DNA of 7,505 bases from Phycisphaerae bacterium SM23_33 (GTDB lineage Bacteria; Planctomycetota; Phycisphaerae; SM23-33), in assembly GCA_001303665.1 (NCBI GenBank), contig LJUF01000159.1:1-7505 (forward strand), read 5' to 3'. Position numbers and translations under genes: made by a program. Shown piece after piece: positions 1 to 5,885 of this stretch (its first letter is position 1; each line of letters starts with the position of its first letter). The notes under the pieces were generated by a model, which was not told the origin of the DNA, did not search any database, and worked only from the letters and a program-made list of their open reading frames with translations.

Positions 1-41
1 CGCCCGCCTCCAAACCAACGCCGGCCGAAGCCCCGGACTAA
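1..41 (+). CDS. Possible C-terminal tail of a truncated plus-strand gene
   Basis: One plus-strand frame (codons from position 3) reads PASKPTPAEAPD and then a TAA stop at 39-41. A Pro/Ala/Lys/Glu-rich C-terminal tail suits the style of the other proteins in this window, and the stretch sits at the window edge where an upstream gene could end. Only twelve codons are visible, and another frame is open through the same bases, so this is weak support. No function can be given. Confidence 0.25.
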   Translation, partial: PASKPTPAEAPD

Positions 42-129
42 GGCGCCTCGCTGCTGGGGACCGCCCGCAGATGCCACGCGACCGAGAGACTCCGCAGGGT
101 CATCCGGCGCACTTTGAGCGAGTGTGGGC

Positions 130-158
130 TTGACGGGCGGGGCAAGACGTGATAGCTT
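130..158 (+). promoter_or_regulatory. Putative sigma-70-type promoter of tRNA-Glu
   Basis: TTGACG at 130-135 matches the -35 consensus at five of six positions. With a 17-bp spacer, TAGCTT at 153-158 is a weak -10 box (three of six positions). Transcription would begin near 165, only a few bases before the tRNA 5' end at 171, which is the usual arrangement for a tRNA gene. The -35 box is convincing and the -10 box is not. No other promoter candidate was seen between 42 and 170. Confidence 0.5.
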
Positions 159-170
159 CTTGCTCATAGC

Positions 171-243
171 GCCCCCATCGTCTAGTGGCCTAGGATATCA
201 GGTTCTCATCCTGGAGACAGGGGTTCGACTCCCCTTGGGGGTA
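171..243 (+). tRNA. tRNA-Glu (anticodon CTC)
   Basis: A full cloverleaf can be drawn. The acceptor stem GCCCCCA (171-177) pairs with TGGGGGT (236-242), with a G:U at the first pair and discriminator A243. A D-arm of the form GTCTAGTGGCCTAGGAT follows. The anticodon stem TCAGG (198-202) pairs with CCTGG (210-214) around the loop TTCTCAT, placing anticodon CTC at 205-207, which reads GAG. The T-arm AGGGG (219-223) pairs with CCCCT (231-235) around TTCGACT. The TCGTCTAG start of the D region is typical of bacterial tRNA-Glu. The 3' CCA is not encoded and must be added after transcription. It is the only gene clearly on the plus strand; the protein operon converges toward it. Confidence 0.96.
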
Positions 244-249
244 AGTGCA

Positions 250-283
250 GCGGCTGCCTGGACTGGCGGGCAGCCGCGTCTTT
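250..283 (+). terminator. Probable terminator of the tRNA-Glu transcript
   Basis: GCGGCTGCC (250-258) and GGCAGCCGC (269-277) form a perfect 9-bp GC-rich stem with a 10-base loop, seven bases after the tRNA 3' end. It is followed by GTCTTT, a short and imperfect T run. Position and stem strength fit an intrinsic terminator, but the weak T tract leaves room for another role such as 3'-end protection during trailer processing. Confidence 0.5.
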
Positions 284-293
284 GCGCACAGAT

Positions 294-307
294 CCCGCAA
301 TCGCGGG
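294..307. repeat. Small inverted repeat (5-bp stem, 4-base loop)
   Basis: CCCGC (294-298) and GCGGG (303-307) pair perfectly around AATC. It lies between the probable tRNA terminator and the larger hairpin at 352-375. Taken alone, a 5-bp stem in such GC-rich DNA could occur by chance. It is listed because it is one of a run of hairpins in the only gene-free interval of the window. Confidence 0.3.
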
Positions 308-351
308 CTCCGCGTCGCCCCCGGCTTGGGCTGACGAGTTGGTGCGAGCCG

Positions 352-375
352 ATCCGGTGAGGCACTACACCGGAT
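352..375. repeat. Perfect inverted repeat (8-bp stem, 8-base loop) in the intergenic region
   Basis: ATCCGGTG (352-359) and CACCGGAT (368-375) pair perfectly around an 8-base loop, AGGCACTA. There is no T run on either side in either direction, so it does not look like an intrinsic terminator. No protein gene covers it. It could be part of a structured RNA, a protein-binding palindrome, or neutral. Function unknown. Confidence 0.45.
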
Positions 376-412
376 TCTGCGCCGCCGGCGTGAAATGGCC
401 TTCGGGAGCGGA

Positions 413-456
413 CACGGCTTGCAGGCAAGCCGTGCCGCGCTCGGGGCCCGCACGGC
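413..456. repeat. Strong hairpin with an alternative competing pairing
   Basis: CACGGCTTG (413-421) and CAAGCCGTG (426-434) form a perfect 9-bp stem closed by the tetraloop CAGG. The same right arm (GCCGTGC, 429-435) is also perfectly complementary to GCACGGC at 450-456, so two mutually exclusive stems are possible. It lies about 70 bases after the stop codon of the minus-strand operon and could stall or end transcription from that side, although no T run follows on the minus strand. It may also belong to a structured RNA. Confidence 0.4.
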
Positions 457-504
457 TGCACACAACGCAACCGTGGCACCCGTACCTTCGAGCTTGACGC
501 GACA

Positions 505-1626
505 CTAGGGATTCAGTTGCAGTCGGACCAACTCAAAGGTCCATGGCTCGGGGCTGCGCGTGCACAGCACAAGCTGGTTCGCCTCCGGGTTTGCCCATCG
601 CGGCAACCACGGCCCGCGCATGACCTCAGCCTGTTCGCTCGTGTCAGGCGAGGCGACGAAAAGCTCCTTGTCGGTGGCGGCGGCGAAGCGTCGGCTGCCC
701 ATCCAGCAGCCGGCCTGGGTTCGGGTCTTGAGTGTGTGTTTCCTGCCGTCGGCGAGGTCAATCAGCGTAAGGGCGTCGGCCGCCGGGTCATAGTATGCCA
801 GTCGCCGGCCGCCGGGACTGAGCGGCCCGGCCAGTCCGGCAAAGACCTGGGAGCTGCCCAGCGCAGAGCTGGACGTGTTGACCTGGCATAGTCGTTCCGG
901 CGGGACGCCGCTTCCCCGCGTCCACCGGCACAGAAAGGAGCCGTCGTCTTCGTGGGCCAGGTACACCAGCGTGCGGTCGTCCACCCAGTGGGGCCAGAGC
1001 TGCTGGTGTGCTCCCTTGGCGGGCGGGCCGGCCTGGAGTTCCGCGGTGCTGGGATCGAAGATGTGGAGCTGCGATTGGTCTGGCAGGTTGGAGCCGGCCA
1101 CCGCCAGATAGCACCCGGACGGTGAGAACACCGGCGCCAGCAAGTGTTTGAGGCCGACGGCGGTGCGGCGGGTCTTGCCGGTCGTGAGGTTGTGGATGCA
1201 CAGCTCGCACCGGCCGGAATCCTGGTACGCCACGAAGGCCAACCGCCTGCTGTCGGCCGACCACGCGGGCCAGCATGCCCCCGCGGTGCAGATACCTTGG
1301 GCCGTGCCGTCGGCACCGACCCGCCGCATGGACAGCGAGACAGCTTGGAGCCCCTTGCCGGAGAACAGGCCCTCCGGCTGGACCTCCTGATCCGGTGCCA
1401 CCTGGAGATACGCGACCCACTCCCCGTCGGGGGATACCGCCGGCAGCTGCAGCCCGCTGTTGGGGACCCTGCCCAGAGGTTGGAGTTGCACTCGCAGGTG
1501 GGTGGTTGGCATCATCTCCCAGCCATGCGGGGCCTGGGGGGCAGCCGGTGCCGGCGAGGCGCCCTGGCGGACACAACCCCAGCCGGCGCACAGGAGCAGC
1601 ACCCAGGCGGGGACGTTCCGCGTCAT
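505..1626 (-). CDS. Exported Cys-rich TolB-like (PD40/WD40-type) beta-propeller protein
   Basis: This 373-residue protein has an N-terminal hydrophobic segment (about 5-18) ending in AGWGC. That suggests a signal peptide and possibly a lipoprotein with an atypical lipobox at C18. A Pro/Ala-rich linker (about 23-33) follows. The rest carries repeated blade motifs of the PD40 type, including LPAVSPDGEWVAYL (61-74), WPAWSADSRRLAFVAY (119-134), APVFSPSGCYLAVAG (164-178), LWPHWVDDRTLVYLAH (210-225) and GPLSPGGRRLAYYD (267-280). Such propellers usually bind proteins and have no catalytic site, and none is seen here. Eleven cysteines are present, including CTAGAC (113-118) and CELC (140-143), which is unusual for a TolB-type domain. 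The ATG overlaps the secretin stop by one base (TGATG), so it is coupled to secretin translation and may work with the secretin. The exact role is unknown. A TTG one codon earlier is an alternative start. Confidence 0.85.
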   Translation of the reverse strand: MTRNVPAWVLLLCAGWGCVRQGASPAPAAPQAPHGWEMMPTTHLRVQLQPLGRVPNSGLQLPAVSPDGEWVAYLQVAPDQEVQPEGLFSGKGLQAVSLSMRRVGADGTAQGICTAGACWPAWSADSRRLAFVAYQDSGRCELCIHNLTTGKTRRTAVGLKHLLAPVFSPSGCYLAVAGSNLPDQSQLHIFDPSTAELQAGPPAKGAHQQLWPHWVDDRTLVYLAHEDDGSFLCRWTRGSGVPPERLCQVNTSSSALGSSQVFAGLAGPLSPGGRRLAYYDPAADALTLIDLADGRKHTLKTRTQAGCWMGSRRFAAATDKELFVASPDTSEQAEVMRGPWLPRWANPEANQLVLCTRSPEPWTFELVRLQLNP

Positions 1627-4600
1627 CAAGGTGCAGCCTCCTTCGTTGTTGGCGTCCGATCCTCCTGATCGTCGGCGCCCATCTCGCGCTTGAGCTCCTC
1701 CAGTCCCTCGCGCGCCCGCTTCATCTTCTCATCGATCTCGGCGGTGCTGCCTATCACGGTGGGGGTGATGAAGGCGAGCAGCTCGCGATTCCGCTTGGCC
1801 TTGTCCACGCTGCGGAACAAGGGTCCGATCAGGGGCAGGTCCCCCAACAGCGGCACCTTGCGTACCTCCTCGAAGTCCTCCTTCCGCGTGATCCCGCTGA
1901 GCATGACGGTCTGGCCGTGCTTGACGATGACGTGGGTGGTGGTCTCGCGCCGGTCGAAGATGAAGTTGCCGAGGTTGGTCTCGCCGGACACGATCCGGGA
2001 CAGCTCCAGGTTGATGGTCAGATCAACGTCTCCCTCTTTGGTGATGTGCGGGCGGACCCGCAGCAGCGTTCCAACTTCCTGGTAGGCAATCTGGCTGGCG
2101 GTCGTGAGCCCCTCCGCCGAGGTCCTCGCCTCGGTCTGGACGGGGACATCCTGGCCGTCAAAGAACTCCGACTCCTGGTTGTCGGCCGTCATCAGCTTGG
2201 GCTCAAACAGGACCTTCATGCCGAATTTCTTCATCAGCGCCTGGATGAGGATGCTGACGTTCAGGTTGCCTTGCAGCACCACGCGCCCGAAGGTGTCGCC
2301 GCCGATGAAGAAGGTGCCGCCGAACAGCTGGTTGGCCGCGACGCTGGCGCCGCCGCGGATGGAGGTGTCGAACAGCCGGGGATCGGCCAACAGCGAGGCG
2401 TCCGACGCCAGCCGCACCCCCAGGGTGGTCACGTCGTCGTGCTGGATCTCGGCCACGATGGCGTGAATCATCACCTGCAGCCCGGGGCGGTCCAGCTCCT
2501 CCACCAGACGCTGCATGGGCTCCAGGTAGGCCTGCGGCGCCAGCACCATCAAGGCGTTGCGCCGGTTGTACGGCACCACCCGGATCTTGCCGATCAGGTT
2601 GCTGCTGGGCTGCTCGTCGGTCCGGGGGCGGGCCCGCTGCCACCAGAACGGCATGACCTGTCCGCCGGCCGCATCGGCGCCTTCGGGAGTCTGCCGGGCC
2701 GCCCCCGTCCGATCCGGCTCGGAGACGCCTCGTCGCTGGCGCACTCGCAGACCGCTCTGGGACCGGAGGATGGAGGCCAGCGTGCCGGTCTCGGCCAGCA
2801 GGGCGTTGACCCGCTCGCACAGGTCCTCGGCGTTGGCGTGCTTGAGCTCGATGATCGTGGGCAGGCCGGCCTCCTGCGGCTGGTCCAACTTCTCGATCAG
2901 GCGATCGATGACCACGTAGTTGGCGGGGCTCTTGGTGGTGACGATCAGCTTGTTGGAGTTGGGCAGGGCCTGGAAGCTGAACTGGCCGAAAAGCCGACCC
3001 ACGGGCGTGGTTTCGGTGGCGGGCCGGCCGAAGAAGAGAATGTCCATCCACGAGCCGCTGCGCTGCCGCCGGCTGAACATCTCCTCCAGCAGCTCCTTGA
3101 CCTGCACCGGGTCGGCGTGCTTGAGCACATACACCCTGGGCTCGACTTCCTCCGGGGACAGGGGCTTGTCCCACTCGTTGATCAGCGCCTCCACCCGCTT
3201 CATCGTGATGGCGTCGGTGATGACGGTCACCGTGTTCCGCCGCGTGTCCGGCACCACCTGCACCTTGGCGGCGGCGCGATCGTAGCGGTAGGACTTTCCC
3301 CAGTAGCTCTCGTAGGACAACTGGCGGCTGGAGAACAGCGTCTCCAGCTTGGTGGTAACCTGGTCGGCGTCCTCGTACTTGAGCTGAAACTCCCTGGTCA
3401 TTTGATACTCGGACGTCTCCACGTCCAGCTTGGCCAGCAGCTCCTGGACGATCTCCCGGCCGCGCTGCGAGCCGAACACCAGCAGCTTTCGCGACTGGCG
3501 GAACGGCACCACCCGGATGCTCTTTTTGAGCTCTTCGTTGGGCATCGACTCGATGGTGCGGACGATCTGGTCGGAGATCTCATCCATGTCGGCATGCCGT
3601 ATCGAGAACAGCTCGAAGTACTTGTCGACCTTGGCGGGCTCGTCCAGCCTCTCCACCCACTCCACGATCACCTTCATGATTTCCGCCGGGGCCACCGCGA
3701 TGATCCGGTTCCGCGCCACATCGGTCACCAGCACCACCGGCGTCTTGCTTGCCTCGATGACCACCGCCGTCACGCTGGTGGGCGGGGCGCCGCCCGGACC
3801 GGGGGCCCGGGCCGAGCCGCCCCCCGGCGGCGTCGGCCCGCCGGGGCTCGGCCCGCCCGTCGGTCCGCCGGGGCGGCGTTCCGGCTGGCCAGCGGAGATC
3901 TCCTTGGCCGGCTTGCCGACGGTGGCCTCGATGATCGGGCGCAGGATCGAGATGATCTCGCTGGCGTCGCCGCGCTTCACCTGGATGATCATCTTGAGCG
4001 TCTGATCCGCCATGGGGACGTCCAGGCTGGCGATGACCTGCTCGATCCGCTCCAGGTTGCGGACGGTATCGGTGACCACCAGCTTGCGCGTGTTCGGGTC
4101 GGCCGTCACGTGGCCGTACGACGGCAGCATGGGAAGGATCAGGTCCTTGATCTTCAGCACGTCGTAGTGCTTGACCGTGAACACCTTGTCCACGATCTTC
4201 GCCTTGTCGATGATGGTGGCGACGGACTGCTCGGGCGGGATGACCGGCAGCAGCGAATGCTTTGCCTCGGAGACCGGCGTGAGCTTGATGGCGTTAGGGT
4301 ACTCGACGATCATGATCCCGGCTTCGCGGAGTGCCTCGTGCAGGACCAGCAGGGCCTCATCCAGCGGCAGCATCTTGGTGGAGACGATGGTGATCTTCTT
4401 GCCCTTGACCGACTCGTGCGGGATGACGGGCTTGTCCTTCTTCTCGCTGAGGAACTTGCAGACCTGTTCGACAGGCACGTCCTTGAAGGAGATGGCGACG
4501 CGTTCCTCGGCCGGCGCGGAGGCCGGCTGGGTCGTCGCCGGCTGCGTCGCCTGGGTGGCGGCCGCAGGCGGCCCTGCCGCAACCGAAGCCACCAGCAACC

Positions 4601-4646
4601 CTGCAAGGCAAACGCAGGCCCAGATGAATCGTGGCAGTGCGTTCAT
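1626..4646 (-). CDS. gspD: Outer-membrane secretin of the GspD/PilQ family with expanded N-domains
   Basis: This 1006-residue protein is the outer-membrane gate of a type II secretion or type IV pilus machine. It has a signal peptide (1-24, cleavage likely after SVAA) and a Thr-Gln-Pro/Ala linker (28-47). An N0-type domain (about 48-123) is followed by six KH-like N-domain repeats at about 155-209, 216-335, 341-408, 415-493, 503-588 and 597-719. Most of these end in a helix closing with LD or WD. The secretin core (about 723-963) carries the signature VPLLGDLPLIGPLF (931-944). A charged helical tail (about 968-990) ends the protein. Textbook GspD has N0 plus three such repeats and is about 650-750 residues long, so this one is much enlarged. 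Repeat 2 holds a Gly/Pro-rich loop (257-289), and repeats 4-6 hold aromatic loops. The gene lies 13 bases after the PilP-like gene. Family membership is certain; gspD versus pilQ is not, because the neighbours resemble both systems. Confidence 0.95.
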   Translation of the reverse strand: MNALPRFIWACVCLAGLLVASVAAGPPAAATQATQPATTQPASAPAEERVAISFKDVPVEQVCKFLSEKKDKPVIPHESVKGKKITIVSTKMLPLDEALLVLHEALREAGIMIVEYPNAIKLTPVSEAKHSLLPVIPPEQSVATIIDKAKIVDKVFTVKHYDVLKIKDLILPMLPSYGHVTADPNTRKLVVTDTVRNLERIEQVIASLDVPMADQTLKMIIQVKRGDASEIISILRPIIEATVGKPAKEISAGQPERRPGGPTGGPSPGGPTPPGGGSARAPGPGGAPPTSVTAVVIEASKTPVVLVTDVARNRIIAVAPAEIMKVIVEWVERLDEPAKVDKYFELFSIRHADMDEISDQIVRTIESMPNEELKKSIRVVPFRQSRKLLVFGSQRGREIVQELLAKLDVETSEYQMTREFQLKYEDADQVTTKLETLFSSRQLSYESYWGKSYRYDRAAAKVQVVPDTRRNTVTVITDAITMKRVEALINEWDKPLSPEEVEPRVYVLKHADPVQVKELLEEMFSRRQRSGSWMDILFFGRPATETTPVGRLFGQFSFQALPNSNKLIVTTKSPANYVVIDRLIEKLDQPQEAGLPTIIELKHANAEDLCERVNALLAETGTLASILRSQSGLRVRQRRGVSEPDRTGAARQTPEGADAAGGQVMPFWWQRARPRTDEQPSSNLIGKIRVVPYNRRNALMVLAPQAYLEPMQRLVEELDRPGLQVMIHAIVAEIQHDDVTTLGVRLASDASLLADPRLFDTSIRGGASVAANQLFGGTFFIGGDTFGRVVLQGNLNVSILIQALMKKFGMKVLFEPKLMTADNQESEFFDGQDVPVQTEARTSAEGLTTASQIAYQEVGTLLRVRPHITKEGDVDLTINLELSRIVSGETNLGNFIFDRRETTTHVIVKHGQTVMLSGITRKEDFEEVRKVPLLGDLPLIGPLFRSVDKAKRNRELLAFITPTVIGSTAEIDEKMKRAREGLEELKREMGADDQEDRTPTTKEAAP
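1637..1643 (-). promoter_or_regulatory. Ribosome binding site of the propeller gene, inside the secretin gene
   Basis: On the minus strand the last codons of the secretin contain a perfect AAGGAGG. It stands 10 bases before the ATG at 1626 and 7 bases before a TTG at 1629. The spacing alone would favour TTG, while start-codon strength favours ATG. The two differ by one residue, and ATG was chosen. Confidence 0.7.
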
Positions 4647-4652
4647 GGCCCG

Positions 4653-4657
4653 TCCTT
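4653..4657 (-). promoter_or_regulatory. Ribosome binding site of the secretin gene
   Basis: AAGGA on the minus strand, in the context GAGAAAGGACGGGCC, stands six bases before the ATG at 4646. It lies inside the short gap after the PilP-like stop codon. It supports the chosen secretin start, which also gives a clean signal peptide. Confidence 0.65.
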
Positions 4658-4659
4658 TC

Positions 4660-5334
4660 TCACAGCCCCTGCTGGACTTTTTCTCTGGTTTCCGGAGGCA
4701 TCCGGCTCAATACCTTCTCGCGGACCTCCGGCGGCATGCTCCTGAGCCGCTCCATCATCTCCGGGGTCATCTGGAAATCGGGCGGCGTGGCGGGGCGGCC
4801 TGCTTCCGCAGGCATCACGGCCATCCCCCCGGCCACGCCGGCCGGGCCTGGGGGCCCGCTTGGCGAAGCCGGCGCCGAAGGCGCTCCTCCCGGCCCGAAG
4901 ACGTACAGCTTCTTGAGCGTGCCTTCGTATTCGACTTCCACCCAGTCCGGCCCGATCTGCTTGAGCGTGGCGCCGGAAATGGCCTGACCGACCTTCACAC
5001 ACTCATTGCCCGAAAACAGGGCCTCATCGCCCAGCACCCCAATCAGGGCGGCCGAGAACTTCTTTACCGCGGGGGGCGAAAATACGTTGCGCCGGACGAC
5101 CCGCTCAAGCTGTTCGTCCTGCAACGACCTGGCTTGCCCGGATGGCTTGGAGGTCCCGGCCTTGCCCGGCTCAGGCTTGTCCGCCCCGCGATAGCGATCG
5201 ATCAAGGCCGAGATCTCCTGGTGGCCGGCGTGCCTGGATGCACAGGCCACAATGGACAGGACGCTCAGCAGGCCGGCCAAGGCGATCAGCGTCAATCTTC
5301 CCACGCGCGCCAAGCTGTCTGAGCTCAGTTTCAT
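4660..5334 (-). CDS. PilP/GspC-like periplasmic linker lipoprotein
   Basis: This 224-residue protein has an N-terminal hydrophobic segment (12-30) ending in the lipobox IVAC (C31), so it is predicted to be a membrane-anchored lipoprotein, as PilP is. A Pro/Lys linker (about 53-66) leads to a small beta domain (about 78-147). That domain contains RRNVFSPP (81-88), ALIGVLGDE (96-104) and VKVGQAISGATLKQIGPDWVE (113-133), the pattern of the GspC homology region and of PilP, which bind secretin N-domains. A Pro/Gly-rich stretch (about 147-186) and a tail of three MPPE-type repeats (189-223) follow; I know neither from PilP or GspC. The start at 5334 is chosen because its ATG overlaps the upstream TGA (ATGA), it has AAAGG seven bases upstream, and it gives the lipoprotein signal. 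An in-frame ATG 63 codons upstream lies inside the preceding gene and is rejected. Confidence 0.85.
   Translation of the reverse strand: MKLSSDSLARVGRLTLIALAGLLSVLSIVACASRHAGHQEISALIDRYRGADKPEPGKAGTSKPSGQARSLQDEQLERVVRRNVFSPPAVKKFSAALIGVLGDEALFSGNECVKVGQAISGATLKQIGPDWVEVEYEGTLKKLYVFGPGGAPSAPASPSGPPGPAGVAGGMAVMPAEAGRPATPPDFQMTPEMMERLRSMPPEVREKVLSRMPPETREKVQQGL
4666..4770 (-). repeat. Three tandem 11-12-residue repeats at the end of the PilP-like protein
   Basis: The protein ends with MTPEMMERLRS, MPPEVREKVLSR and MPPETREKVQQG (residues 189-223). Copies two and three share MPPE-REKV, and copy one is a degenerate version (M-PE--E-L). Each unit looks like a short amphipathic helix started by Pro-Glu. 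The repeat unit is about 33-36 bases at DNA level. Confidence 0.7.
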
Positions 5335-5344
5335 GATCCTGCCT
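5327..5344 (-). repeat. Duplicated translation-initiation sequence, copy 1
   Basis: On the plus strand this reads AGTTTCATGATCCTGCCT. It matches 5878-5895 at 16 of 18 positions. It covers the ATGA overlap that ends the PilO-like gene and starts the PilP-like gene. The Shine-Dalgarno-like AAAGG at 5342-5346 lies seven bases before the start codon, exactly where GGAGG lies in the other copy. Confidence 0.6.
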
Positions 5345-5885
5345 TTCCCTGCTTGGCCAGCGTGGCCAGCACCAGGCTCACCTCCAGTTTTCCGGGTTCC
5401 TTCTCGCCGCCGGAGGCGGTGATTCGATCCACGATGACCAGCTTTTCCGCCTTGCGCAGCTCGGCCAGGCATTTGGCCAGCTGCGCCAATTGGCAACTGC
5501 CCTTGACCTCGCAGGGGACCCACTCCACCCCGGGCAGCTCGCGCAGCGCCTTGGTCGGCTGCGGATCAATGGACTTGTACTCCACCCCCCCGGCCCTGAG
5601 CACGTCCTGGACCGTCTTGAGAAAGGCGATCCTGGTGGCTTCGACGTCCTCGAGCGGCTTGGCTACGGCCTGGCCGTATGTCGCCAGCGTCCGATCGCGC
5701 ACCCGAAGCAGCCGCTGCATCGTGCTGCGGACGTCGTCCAGCTCCGCCCGGGCGGCAGCGACCCGACCCCGAGCGGCCTGCCAGCTATGGATCCAGGGAA
5801 TCAAGGCGTACCGCACCAGGAACACCGCCAGCAGCGCCGCGGCGCCCACAAGGACCGCCCTCCTGTCCCGCCAGGAAAGTTTCAT
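5331..5885 (-). CDS. PilO/GspM-like inner-membrane assembly protein
   Basis: This 184-residue bitopic protein has a short basic N-terminus (MKLSWRDRR), typical of GspM/PilO. One membrane segment (about 9-29) is followed by a probable coiled coil (about 36-66). A periplasmic ferredoxin-like domain (about 85-177) shows the pattern WVPCEVKGSCQLAQLAKCLAEL, then KLVIVDRITASG and a final strand, LEVSLVLATLA. PilO and GspM form the inner-membrane platform by pairing with PilN or GspL. Length and layout fit both families, so I keep both names. Its ATG overlaps the stop of the PilM/PilN gene by four bases (ATGA), and its own stop overlaps the PilP-like start in the same way. Three cysteines (125, 131, 138) lie in the periplasmic domain and could form a disulfide, which is inference. 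No domain is missing. Confidence 0.87.
   Translation of the reverse strand: MKLSWRDRRAVLVGAAALLAVFLVRYALIPWIHSWQAARGRVAAARAELDDVRSTMQRLLRVRDRTLATYGQAVAKPLEDVEATRIAFLKTVQDVLRAGGVEYKSIDPQPTKALRELPGVEWVPCEVKGSCQLAQLAKCLAELRKAEKLVIVDRITASGGEKEPGKLEVSLVLATLAKQGKAGS

Noticed and set aside
124..360. Plus-strand open frame running through the tRNA
   Set aside because: It covers the tRNA promoter, the tRNA itself and its terminator, and has no recognisable protein features.
190..465. Minus-strand open frame ending in PQGESNPCLQDEN
   Set aside because: Its last part is the reverse complement of the tRNA-Glu gene. This peptide is a known type of annotation artefact from antisense tRNA.
494..522. TTGACG at 494-499 as a plus-strand promoter
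   Set aside because: No -10-like hexamer is present at suitable spacing, and downstream lies only the antisense strand of the propeller gene.
1627..1629. TTG as start of the propeller gene
   Set aside because: Its distance to AAGGAGG is slightly better, but an ATG follows immediately and overlaps the secretin stop as TGATG. The difference is one residue.
1275..4745. Plus-strand open frame of 1156 codons antisense to the secretin
   Set aside because: It lies almost wholly opposite the recognisable secretin. Its product is a low-complexity mix of His, Asp, Leu, Gly and Val without any domain, typical of an antisense shadow in GC-rich DNA.
4171..5322. Plus-strand open frame of 383 codons opposite the secretin start and PilP-like gene
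   Set aside because: It is antisense to two well-supported genes and has a composition typical of a shadow frame.
5335..5523. Upstream in-frame ATG extending the PilP-like protein by 63 residues
   Set aside because: The extension lies fully inside the PilO-like gene in another frame, is Gly/Arg-rich shadow sequence, and would bury the lipoprotein signal peptide.
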